The notes beneath the pieces were generated by a model. It made no database searches and was not told where the DNA came from. It worked only from the letters and a program-made list of their open reading frames with translations. Shown here piece by piece: positions 15,038-20,263 of a stretch of DNA of 20,263 nucleotides; position 1 is the first letter of the stretch, and each line of letters opens with the position of its first letter. A program made the position numbers and the translations under genes. This DNA comes from a virus. The DNA lies in IMG/VR virus record IMGVR_UViG_3300001589_000275, positions 1-20,263 of that record. The stretch is one strand, 5' to 3'.

Positions 15038-15794
15038 TTTGTTCCCTTACCGAGCTAGGAAGAGAGTCCCAAACACCCTTTGGCAACCAGCCAAGATTGG
15101 CGCATGTGTCGCAACCCTTGCCCTCACAATAAGGACAATCGGCGGCAGGTTGAGCCATCCTCAAAAGACGTGCTGCATTTTTCAAATCTGACGTAAATTG
15201 ATCGTGGTCGAACCAATGTCCACCGGGTTTATTTGTCACCTGTGATCTTGATTCACGAGACAGTATTTGTATTTTTGCAACGAGGTCATCAATGACCTCC
15301 TTGATTGGATACTTGGTATCCACCTTGACTGGATTGGCTGCGGGTTCTGATGCGGGTTCTGGTTCTGGGACAGAGGCAGGATCAGGTTCAGTGATGTCTA
15401 GTTGCCTGACAGCTTCCGCAACAGCCTTCGCTGTGACTTGGCCACTGCCCTCGTCGATGGCAATGTCCTTGGCCTTTTCCCAAACCTCTTCCCTTTGCGA
15501 TTCTGGAACCTTCAAGAGCGGCCTTGCTTGGCTGGTTGAGGTGATCGGAATCTGTGCTGCAACGGTCGAGGCGCTGATGACTTCGTAGGCCCAAGATTTC
15601 TTGTACCCGAGGCAGCCCTCAACATACTCCTCGAACGAGTCGTGGGTTTTTTCGTATAGCTTCAGGTCACGGACGGTCTCAAGGCATTGCCCCATGTGGA
15701 CCCACATCAACCTGATATTGCTCTCGCAAGTTTTGATGAACTCCGTGTGCTGTTCCAAAGATGCGTTGTCGTTTGGCTTGATGTCGTTCACCAC
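15021..15794 (-). CDS. HTH- and zinc-ribbon-containing replication-region protein
   Basis: 257 aa. The N-terminal ~110 residues (KLYEKTHDSFEEYVEGCLGY, KSWAYEVISASTVAAQIP, SQARPLLKVPESQREEVWEKA) follow the pattern 'LY...h.tFeeYc....g.s...AyrlI.a' found in phage proteins related to ParB/KorB helix-turn-helix domains. A Pro/Glu/Ala linker follows (PDPASVPEPEPASEPAANP). Near residue 217-235 is CPYCEGKGCDTCANLGW, a CxxC...CxxC zinc ribbon. The start is GTG at 15794, or GTG at 15791, which would give a GTGA overlap and better Shine-Dalgarno spacing (GAGG seven nt upstream). It likely binds DNA, perhaps the replication origin or an operator. Exact role unknown. Confidence 0.75.
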   Translation of the reverse strand: MVNDIKPNDNASLEQHTEFIKTCESNIRLMWVHMGQCLETVRDLKLYEKTHDSFEEYVEGCLGYKKSWAYEVISASTVAAQIPITSTSQARPLLKVPESQREEVWEKAKDIAIDEGSGQVTAKAVAEAVRQLDITEPDPASVPEPEPASEPAANPVKVDTKYPIKEVIDDLVAKIQILSRESRSQVTNKPGGHWFDHDQFTSDLKNAARLLRMAQPAADCPYCEGKGCDTCANLGWLPKGVWDSLPSSVREQNGIKS

Positions 15795-16597
15795 GGGACC
15801 TCTTCCTCAACCTTTGTTTCTGTTTGCACTTCCTGTCCGGAATTCCGGACAACTGTATCAAAGCTCTTGCCTTCACTGATGCAGTTCTCTGCAAAACTTA
15901 CGGCTAGTGCAATTTGACCTGCGGGCGCTGTCCCGTCGATAGGAGTTTCCATGTGCTGGAGGTACTCAACACACAAGTCCATCACGTCTTGTTGCCCTGT
16001 CCACTTCTGGACGATGGACACGAGGTTTCTCTTGTGCATATCCGCCTCATCATCGACGGGTTGTTCGGCAGGCACAGGACGCTGCGCTCTTGGTGGCTCT
16101 ACAGGATCAGGGGCACCGGCCTGCTCCATCTCCTCTTGGGTGTAGATGCCACTCAGTTCGGCGGGGAAAGCCTTACGGAGCGCGAGCGCCTCTGCGCACT
16201 TGCCAAGCATGAGGTGTGGCATTTTCTTCCACATGAACCCTTGCTTTTCACCGGGGAAATACTGGTCCCACCTTGCGCTTGCTGTAAATGCGCAACGGGT
16301 TCCGGCAACAATCTTATAGACAGTGACTGAAGCGGTTCTGGGTGAGTCCTCGTTGTCATACACAGGGTCATCGTTCCCTGCGTATTTCCCGGTCCTGTCC
16401 GCAACGAGTCTGTAGCCATCAATACCTGTTGTGATATTAAGTCGCCCCTGCCTCACTTGCGGATAGATCTGGTTGGCAATCGGATTGAGATTGTATCTCT
16501 CGCATTGCCTTATAAAAACGTCAGTGTGTTCTTGATTGAGGTTGAATTTGTTTCTAACAAACTGAACCTCCTCATCACTCAACTTAAATTCATTCAT
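15788..16597 (-). CDS. bet: Bet/RecT-type single-strand annealing protein
   Basis: 269 aa from ATG at 16597, with GGAG seven nt upstream; earlier in-frame starts sit inside the nuclease gene. It anneals complementary single strands after a 5'-3' exonuclease has exposed them. The family core is visible: DEEVQFVRNKFNL, ECERYNLNP-like CERYNLNPIANQIYPQVRQG, TGIDGYRLVADRTGKYAG, MPHLMLGKCAEALALRKAFP. The last ~90 residues are a linker (PVEPPRAQRPVPAEQP) plus a variable C-terminal helix and an acidic end (KVEEEVPW), as in SSB-contacting tails. It is directly downstream of a Cas4-like nuclease, the expected partner. Confidence 0.92.
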   Translation of the reverse strand: MNEFKLSDEEVQFVRNKFNLNQEHTDVFIRQCERYNLNPIANQIYPQVRQGRLNITTGIDGYRLVADRTGKYAGNDDPVYDNEDSPRTASVTVYKIVAGTRCAFTASARWDQYFPGEKQGFMWKKMPHLMLGKCAEALALRKAFPAELSGIYTQEEMEQAGAPDPVEPPRAQRPVPAEQPVDDEADMHKRNLVSIVQKWTGQQDVMDLCVEYLQHMETPIDGTAPAGQIALAVSFAENCISEGKSFDTVVRNSGQEVQTETKVEEEVPW

Positions 16598-17576
16598 TTT
16601 TATCTCCATGAATGCTTGCTGTGTCGTAGCGCGGACAAAAGGACTCGGCCTCACAGTTCGCGCAACGAACGGGTTCTGGTATCGCAGGAAAGAAACCTGC
16701 CTTGTACATTTCTACACGATTCACGAGTGCTTTGGCAACTCGCTCCTCGTTTTCTGGAAGAAAATTAACAGCACGAAGTATTGATGTTGTTGGCCTGATG
16801 TCTCCCTTTTTATAAGCAACTTGGTTTCCGTCTTTATCTTTCGCAATGGTCTTTCGTGAATATGGTTTCAGGTATGGCAAATGCAACCAAACCATCTGAG
16901 GGTTTTCGCAATCTGCAATAGATGTGAACCCAGACCAATCGGCAATTTTGAATTTGCCACGCAAGCCCATCAACCAATACATTGCAAATTGCATGTTTCT
17001 TGAAAGGTAGGCTTTTGTCGGAGCTTCCATCCGCCACTTCCAATCTATGATTAACACGCGCCCTTTTCCATAACCAAAAACGTTTGCAACATCACGGACA
17101 ATAAGATCAGTGTGAGATGCAAATGAAAAACTCGATCCATCGTGCTCAAGGTCTAAACGGCATGGCGTTTCACAGCCGATCAGTTTGGTTTGCACAAAGA
17201 GGGGGCCAAGGTGTTTCACGTAAGCGCAAAGGACTTTTGCAACTTCAGACTTAATGCTTTCAATGTTCTTTTCAACGGAATCTGTAATGATCCTGCCGTC
17301 ATCAGATAGAGAAGTTTGCGTGTCAGACCACCCAGCAGACACGACCTCTTCAATCAAAGAGATCACTCTTTCTTCTTCCCAAGCATGGCAATCAGTTTTG
17401 TGCAGGTAGTTTTCATGCAGAAGCTCGCAGGCAGAACCGGCGAGCATCCCACGGACGAGCGCAGTCGGAGCGTGCGGCAAGAGCTTGCCCTCCCACCGCA
17501 ACTGCACTCGCCGTGGGCACCCATCGGTCAAGTCGGTAGAGTGGATCTCAGCGAAGTTATCATCAAACGTTCGCAA
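16590..17576 (-). CDS. Cas4/RecB-like PD-(D/E)XK exonuclease with probable Fe-S cluster
   Basis: About 328 aa. I use a TTG start at 17576, with GAGGG seven nt upstream; another TTG at 17612 would add 12 residues. No ATG lies before the conserved part. Using 17576: C20 (GCPRRVQL), H54 (ACELLHENY), E136, D157 (SHTDLIV), D178 and K180 (IIDWKWR), QFAMY (Q196/Y200), and three C-terminal cysteines in CANC...SFC (C305, C308, C315). This is the full Cas4/AddB-type motif set with four cysteines for a 4Fe-4S cluster. It should act as a DNA exonuclease resecting ends for Bet, whose gene it overlaps by 8 nt. It starts within the HTH gene (14-nt overlap). Confidence 0.88.
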   Translation of the reverse strand: MRTFDDNFAEIHSTDLTDGCPRRVQLRWEGKLLPHAPTALVRGMLAGSACELLHENYLHKTDCHAWEEERVISLIEEVVSAGWSDTQTSLSDDGRIITDSVEKNIESIKSEVAKVLCAYVKHLGPLFVQTKLIGCETPCRLDLEHDGSSFSFASHTDLIVRDVANVFGYGKGRVLIIDWKWRMEAPTKAYLSRNMQFAMYWLMGLRGKFKIADWSGFTSIADCENPQMVWLHLPYLKPYSRKTIAKDKDGNQVAYKKGDIRPTTSILRAVNFLPENEERVAKALVNRVEMYKAGFFPAIPEPVRCANCEAESFCPRYDTASIHGDKNE

Positions 17577-17796
17577 TGTCTGTCCCTCTTTGTGTTTCCA
17601 GTTCTTGAACAATGCCGTCTATTGCGTGTTGCACGTTCATGCAGGTCTTGAGCCTTGGGTTGGCAGCGTCCGGGTCGTCAACCATTCGTCGCACCGTGTG
17701 CCTGCACACTCCAGCCCGCTTTGCAACTTCACTGTGTGAAAGTCTGTTGTTCGTCATCTTCTTTTTCATTTCTTGGAAATCGAAACACGTATTCAT
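17563..17796 (-). CDS. Small HTH DNA-binding protein (XRE-like)
   Basis: 77 aa from ATG at 17796, preceded by AGGAG and a 5-nt spacer, which decides the start over an ATG at 17826. The helix-turn-helix covers about residues 15-50: NNRLSHSEVAKRAGVCRHTV with RRMVDDP following, i.e. 'S..evA..aGvs..TV.r..dd', as in Cro/C1-type regulators. Such proteins bind operators as dimers. It is the second gene of the replication/recombination operon, overlapping both neighbours, so it may autoregulate the promoter at 18304-18332 (inference). No enzymatic domain. Confidence 0.8.
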   Translation of the reverse strand: MNTCFDFQEMKKKMTNNRLSHSEVAKRAGVCRHTVRRMVDDPDAANPRLKTCMNVQHAIDGIVQELETQRGTDIANV

Positions 17797-17812
17797 GTGT
17801 TCTCCTGTTGGG

Positions 17813-18271
17813 TTAATCTGCACCATCTTCGGTGCAAGCTTTGATGAATTGATCTCGCATCCATTCAGTCATGGACTTTGCAAGACTTCCTTCGTAGTTG
17901 TCAATCAGATCCTCCGGGTCTGTCACGCCAAACATTGACTCAACCGGAAGACCTTGTTCTTGGTAAAGCTTGACGGCTTTGACAGACGCAATCGCGGTGA
18001 GCAGTTCGATGTTTCTCCAAGCTCCAAGCATTGGGTTGTCAGGGCTCCACTCGTCGTTCGCGGCAAGCTCCCAAGGGAACTTCTCGAAGTCTGTCCATCC
18101 CTCGAAATAGCAGAGTGTCCTGAACGTCATCTGCCCCACCTGCATCAACTCCTTGACTTTCTGCGGTGCCTCGGGGTGAGCGACCAGATCAGGTTCAGCG
18201 TCCCAGTTGAAACCGAGGTCTTTGAACGCAAGCTTTGGGTTCGGTTTCGGGTTCGGGTTCGAGTAAATCAT
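17813..18271 (-). CDS. 152-aa unknown protein, first gene of the replication operon
   Basis: 152 aa from ATG at 18271 with GGAG nine nt upstream. It is the first gene after the promoter at 18304-18332. The N-terminus MIYSNPNPKPNPKLAF is encoded by a GGGTTC-type hexamer repeat. The rest is rich in aromatic and acidic residues: FRTLCYFEGWTDFEKFPWEL, then helices (NIELLTAIASVKAVKLYQEQG, SLAKSMTEWMRDQFIKAC). No Cys-based or catalytic motif. It ends 17 nt before the HTH start. As the leader gene of a DNA-metabolism operon it may be a replication or host-takeover factor, but I do not recognise it. Confidence 0.72.
   Translation of the reverse strand: MIYSNPNPKPNPKLAFKDLGFNWDAEPDLVAHPEAPQKVKELMQVGQMTFRTLCYFEGWTDFEKFPWELAANDEWSPDNPMLGAWRNIELLTAIASVKAVKLYQEQGLPVESMFGVTDPEDLIDNYEGSLAKSMTEWMRDQFIKACTEDGAD
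18237..18261. repeat. Hexanucleotide repeat (GGGTTC) at the start of a gene
   Basis: Four units read GGGTTC, GGTTTC, GGGTTC, GGGTTC on the plus strand. They encode the NPNPKPNP stretch at residues ~5-12 of the 152-aa protein. Unit number could vary in-frame. Confidence 0.7.
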
Positions 18272-18303
18272 TTTGATATCTCCATGCCACTATTGGCGGT
18301 TTC

Positions 18304-18332
18304 ATTGTACACGCACGGAAACAGAAAGTCAA
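18304..18332 (-). promoter_or_regulatory. Sigma70-type promoter of the replication/recombination operon
   Basis: On the minus strand, TTGACT (18332-18327) and TACAAT (18309-18304) are separated by exactly 17 nt, each matching consensus at five of six positions. It lies between the terminator at 18335-18386 and the 152-aa gene start at 18271, leaving a leader of roughly 25-30 nt. It uses host RNA polymerase, suggesting early or middle expression. Confidence 0.82.
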
Positions 18333-18334
18333 AC

Positions 18335-18386
18335 ATAAAAAAGCCCCCCGGCGGTTTTGGTCTTGAGGTATCCGCCGAGGGGTATG
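18335..18386 (-). terminator. Intrinsic terminator after the DUF3846 gene
   Basis: Plus-strand arms CCCCCCGGCGG (18344-18354) and CCGCCGAGGGG (18372-18382) form a stem of 6 bp, one C-A mismatch and 4 bp, with a loop of about 17 nt. On the minus strand it is followed by CTTTTTTATG. It separates the small early genes from the promoter just downstream. Confidence 0.8.
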
Positions 18387-18484
18387 GGTCCTGCCTTCAT
18401 TTCCGTCAAGAATAAAAGCAAGGAGATGTGTCGAAACTGCGTGAAGTCAACCAACCAAGTATGCGCAGCCCACTTGAGAACGGA

Positions 18485-18841
18485 TCAAACGTAGTAGACT
18501 GTTGTTGGGTTGGTGTCGTTTTGCATTTGCATCAAGAAGCTGGCAACCTTGCTGGAGATGTTTGTGCTTTCTCCCTCGCTGTCAGGTTTCCCAGTGAGGA
18601 ACACGTCACCGACAATCGTTTGACCAGCGATCAGTGAAGCAAACGGGTTGACTGCGTAGTCTTTGAACAACCCTTCTTCATCGACCACCATATCGGTGTC
18701 TGGTGCAACGTCCCTGACAATCTCGATCAGTCCGCCGACGATGTCCTGCATCGGCTTGAGATCTGCCTCGATCTCCTTGATTTCGATCTTGCCGGTTTGT
18801 CGGATGATGCCGACTGTGAGTTTTCTCTTTGAATCTTCCAT
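18485..18841 (-). CDS. DUF3846-like protein
   Basis: 118 aa from ATG at 18841 with AAGGA nine nt upstream. The segment LKPMQDIVGGLIEIV, the middle MVVDEEGLFKDYAVNPFASL and the following IAGQTIVGDVFLTG match the pattern I know as DUF3846, a small family found across phages and actinobacterial and other mobile elements. Its biochemical function is not established. It has its own promoter (18884-18912) and a terminator 100 nt after the stop, so it is a monocistronic unit. The 100 nt between stop and terminator (18384-18484) hold no convincing gene. Confidence 0.82.
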   Translation of the reverse strand: MEDSKRKLTVGIIRQTGKIEIKEIEADLKPMQDIVGGLIEIVRDVAPDTDMVVDEEGLFKDYAVNPFASLIAGQTIVGDVFLTGKPDSEGESTNISSKVASFLMQMQNDTNPTTVYYV

Positions 18842-18883
18842 GAGTGAATCCTTCTGCCTGATCGGCTTTGGTTTTCTGTACGT

Positions 18884-18912
18884 ATAATCACACTGTCAAG
18901 TCTTCCTGTCAA
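18884..18912 (-). promoter_or_regulatory. Promoter for the DUF3846 gene, with TTGACAG direct repeat
   Basis: Minus strand TTGACA (18912-18907), a perfect -35, with GATTAT (18889-18884) at 17 nt or an extended TGATTATAC at 19 nt. A second TTGACAG lies 13 nt downstream (18899-18893), so two TTGACAG copies are phased by just over one helical turn. The -35 overlaps the TGA of the 57-aa gene. Confidence 0.65.
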
Positions 18913-19082
18913 CCCCGTCTGGTTGAAATCTCAGGATTGGTCAACTTTTTTTCTTCGTCTTCCCCCACAAGATACGCGGTCTTGCGCAGGTTTTCGGTGG
19001 TCACGTTTCCATTGGTTGTGAGCAGTTCAAGAACCTCTCGAATTGCTGCCACCACGTTTTCAATCGTAAGTCTGGACATCAT
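18909..19082 (-). CDS. 57-aa helical protein of unknown function
   Basis: 57 aa from ATG at 19082, which gives an ATGA overlap with the stop of the 44-aa gene; AAGGA lies 5 nt upstream. A second ATG follows at once (MMSRLTIENVV), so the start could be one codon later. The protein is a helix-rich small domain (VVAAIREVLELLTTNG, VTTENLRKTAYLVGEDEEKK) with a charged end. No motif is recognised. It is the last gene of the small early cluster that begins at the promoter near 19800. Confidence 0.68.
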   Translation of the reverse strand: MMSRLTIENVVAAIREVLELLTTNGNVTTENLRKTAYLVGEDEEKKLTNPEISTRRG

Positions 19083-19213
19083 TTTTTCCTTTTCTTGAAT
19101 CCGGGTCTTTGTTTCGGTGCGCGGGACTTGGTTCGGTTTTTGGGTGGGCGGTGGCAAGTCAACGCCTGCCGCCTGACCCCTTCATCCCTTTTTCCTTTGT
19201 TAGTCATCAACAT
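19079..19213 (-). CDS. 44-aa very basic mini-protein
   Basis: 44 aa from ATG at 19213, with GGAG six nt upstream. An in-frame ATG at 19225 overlaps that ribosome site, and a third lies at 19207. The product MLMTNKGKRDEGVRRQALTC then HRPPKNRTKSRAPKQRPGFK has about 15 Lys/Arg and no hydrophobic core, so it is probably disordered and nucleic-acid binding. It is tied to the 57-aa gene by ATGA and starts 20 nt after the stop of the 98-aa gene. Role unknown. Confidence 0.6.
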   Translation of the reverse strand: MLMTNKGKRDEGVRRQALTCHRPPKNRTKSRAPKQRPGFKKRKK

Positions 19214-19233
19214 GTGAATCTCCATTCTGTTTG

Positions 19234-19530
19234 TCAGAGGCCGCAAGCCTCTTCTTCCATGCACTCTATTGCGATTTCCCGAAAATGCTTGATCATGATT
19301 CTGCCGAGGTCGTTGTAGAAAATCTCTTTCGGTGCGTCTCCAACCTGTTCGACCCACTCGTCAATGATCTCCACTTCTGTCTCGACCTTGTTTCCCCTGT
19401 GAGTGTCAACGTCAAACTCCTCGACGATTGCATTGAAGCACACCCTGAACCTCTGGACCTCGTGCACGATGTCGCCATCGTGGTTGAGGTCCAAAGTGAC
19501 TTCGTACTCTCGCGTCAAATTCTCATTCAT
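19234..19530 (-). CDS. 98-aa acidic protein of unknown function
   Basis: 98 aa from ATG at 19530, overlapping the 75-aa gene by 8 nt, with GGAGG six nt upstream. A start at 19569 is less likely. It is strongly acidic: MNENLTREYEVTLDLNHDGD, NKVETEVEIIDEWVEQVG, IAIECMEEEACGL. The first half looks like beta-strands, the second half helical. Small acidic early phage proteins often bind host enzymes or mimic DNA, but nothing specific supports that here. Family not recognised. Confidence 0.72.
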   Translation of the reverse strand: MNENLTREYEVTLDLNHDGDIVHEVQRFRVCFNAIVEEFDVDTHRGNKVETEVEIIDEWVEQVGDAPKEIFYNDLGRIMIKHFREIAIECMEEEACGL

Positions 19531-19750
19531 CGTGATCCTCCTTCTGTGTGAGGCCAAGCTGCTCGGCAATGTCTCCGACCGTCACATCCAGCTCGGTTGC
19601 AAGTTCAAGCATTCTCTGACCCACCTTCGAGTCTCTCTCGGTTCCATTCTTGAGGTCGTCCCCGCAGTACAGAAGGGCCTCCCGAATGATTGAGATGTCC
19701 TCACTCAGTGTGCAGGCGAGGAGTTTGAAGAGCGCGGCATTGTTCGACAT
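19523..19750 (-). CDS. 75-aa small helical protein
   Basis: 75 aa from ATG at 19750, preceded by GGAG and a 6-nt spacer. It is the first gene after the promoter at 19795-19822. Residues ~1-30 are helical (AALFKLLACTLSEDISIIRE). The C-terminal part, LATELDVTVGDIAEQLGLTQ, resembles the two helices of a minimal helix-turn-helix, so it may bind DNA; the match is weak. Family not recognised. Confidence 0.7.
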   Translation of the reverse strand: MSNNAALFKLLACTLSEDISIIREALLYCGDDLKNGTERDSKVGQRMLELATELDVTVGDIAEQLGLTQKEDHDE

Positions 19751-19794
19751 CTGTGTCTCCGTTCTGGCGATTTGTTCGCCGTTGGTGTCAAGTC

Positions 19795-19822
19795 ATTGTA
19801 CCAGGGTCTGGTCACGTGTCAA
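19795..19822 (-). promoter_or_regulatory. Sigma70-type promoter of the 75/98/44/57-aa cluster
   Basis: Minus strand TTGACA (19822-19817) and TACAAT (19800-19795), spacer 16 nt. The -35 lies at the end of the 137-aa gene. A further TTGACA (GACTTGACAC) sits just downstream of the -10, echoing the GACTTGACAG copy at the DUF3846 promoter. Confidence 0.75.
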
Positions 19823-20225
19823 GCGGGCGGATGATTTCTTTGGCGAAGAAGTCAGCGATGACCACCTGCGCCCCCGGATGCAGAAACGACTCCGGGTACT
19901 TCAATGCCATCGGGATGCCCATGTCCCGAAGCTTCAGGGTCAGATCGAAGAACCCGGCGAGTGACTGCATGCCTGTGCTTCCCTGCCGTGTGGCCTCGGG
20001 CGTGTAGTCTCCATTCTGCCCGAAGACCTCAGCCATCCAGTGTGGCGTTCTCTGGTGAAACGTCTGTGTGCGCTCGACGTGGTACATCGCCGTCTGCACG
20101 TTGATCTCGACCCGTTGCGGATACTCCGTTTTCTGGGTGCTGCAACTCACGGAAGGGACCACCAAAGTCAGGGGCGCAGTTTGCAACTCCACTGAGTTAT
20201 CATCAATCTTCATTTCTTCAGCCAC
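19812..20225 (-). CDS. 137-aa protein of unknown function
   Basis: 137 aa from GTG at 20225, with AGG six to seven nt upstream; ATG at residue 5 is a weaker alternative. MAEEMKIDDNSVELQTAPLT is followed by a possible beta region, then HWMAEVFGQNGDYTPEATRQ, GSTGMQSLAGFFDLTLKLRD and PESFLHPGAQVVIADFFAKE. No signal peptide, TM or catalytic motif. It is the first complete gene of the window in transcription order; what lies upstream is cut off (20226-20263 has no recognisable feature beyond its ribosome site). Not recognised. Confidence 0.7.
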   Translation of the reverse strand: MAEEMKIDDNSVELQTAPLTLVVPSVSCSTQKTEYPQRVEINVQTAMYHVERTQTFHQRTPHWMAEVFGQNGDYTPEATRQGSTGMQSLAGFFDLTLKLRDMGIPMALKYPESFLHPGAQVVIADFFAKEIIRPLDT

Positions 20226-20263
20226 GTTGCACCTCGCCTTTCATCACACGTTGCGCTGTCCAA

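Noticed and set aside
15914-16330. Plus-strand open frame of 138 codons opposite bet
   Set aside because: Antisense to a gene with clear Bet motifs; product has no recognisable features.
18337-18408. Minus-strand 23-codon frame running through the terminator
   Set aside because: No ribosome site, very short, and it reads into the hairpin and T-tract.
18428-18637. Plus-strand frame with AAGGAG near a GTG start
   Set aside because: The spacer is only 2 nt and the frame runs antisense through the DUF3846 gene.

Overview
The window looks like part of a tailed double-stranded DNA phage (Caudoviricetes) or a closely related prophage, probably from an uncultured marine bacterium. Every well-supported gene lies on the minus strand. 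Genes are packed with ATGA, TAATG and TGATG junctions or overlaps of 1-38 nt, and no stretch over 300 bases lacks a gene. The marine assignment rests on recognised small-protein families (DUF6321-like, DUF5872-like, the MPKGKGTYG-type mini-protein) and on the MAITYDGTGGLF-type tail protein, which I associate with uncultured marine phages and planctomycete prophages. The host itself is an inference. No terminase, portal, recognisable major capsid protein, endolysin, DNA polymerase or integrase is visible, so this is only part of a genome.

Transcription runs from high to low coordinates. (1) 20225-18485 is an early or regulatory region of small proteins: a 137-aa protein, then a 75/98/44/57-aa cluster behind a sigma70-like promoter near 19795-19822, then a DUF3846 protein behind a promoter near 18884-18912. 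It closes with an intrinsic terminator at 18335-18386. (2) 18332-11845 is a replication and recombination transcription unit. It starts with a near-consensus promoter (TTGACT, 17 nt, TACAAT) and ends in a second intrinsic terminator after rusA. It encodes a 152-aa unknown protein, a small HTH protein, a Cas4-like PD-(D/E)XK nuclease, a Bet single-strand annealing protein, a 257-aa HTH/zinc-ribbon protein, a 91-aa unknown protein, a RadD-like SF2 helicase, a TOPRIM primase and a RusA Holliday-junction resolvase. Together these form a coherent recombination-dependent replication toolkit.

(3) 11793-10871 holds four small membrane proteins: an N-anchored coiled-coil protein, a lipoprotein-like multi-TM protein and two single-TM mini-proteins. 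They are the best candidates for lysis functions. (4) 10850-8957 has a metallophosphoesterase with Cys replacing the usual first Asp, a 57-aa protein with an almost wholly acidic tail, and five consecutive very basic mini-proteins (50, 80, 95, 43 and 40 aa). (5) 8940-1 is the structural module: two tandem paralogues, a small HNH-like protein, a head-tail adaptor-like protein, several beta-rich or Cys-rich putative virion proteins, and a large protein with a central carbohydrate-binding-like beta-sandwich. The last gene runs off the left edge.

Several genes are short (35, 40, 43, 46 and 50 aa) and were found by reading the gaps between larger genes. Start codons were re-chosen where Shine-Dalgarno spacing or stop/start overlap favoured an internal start.
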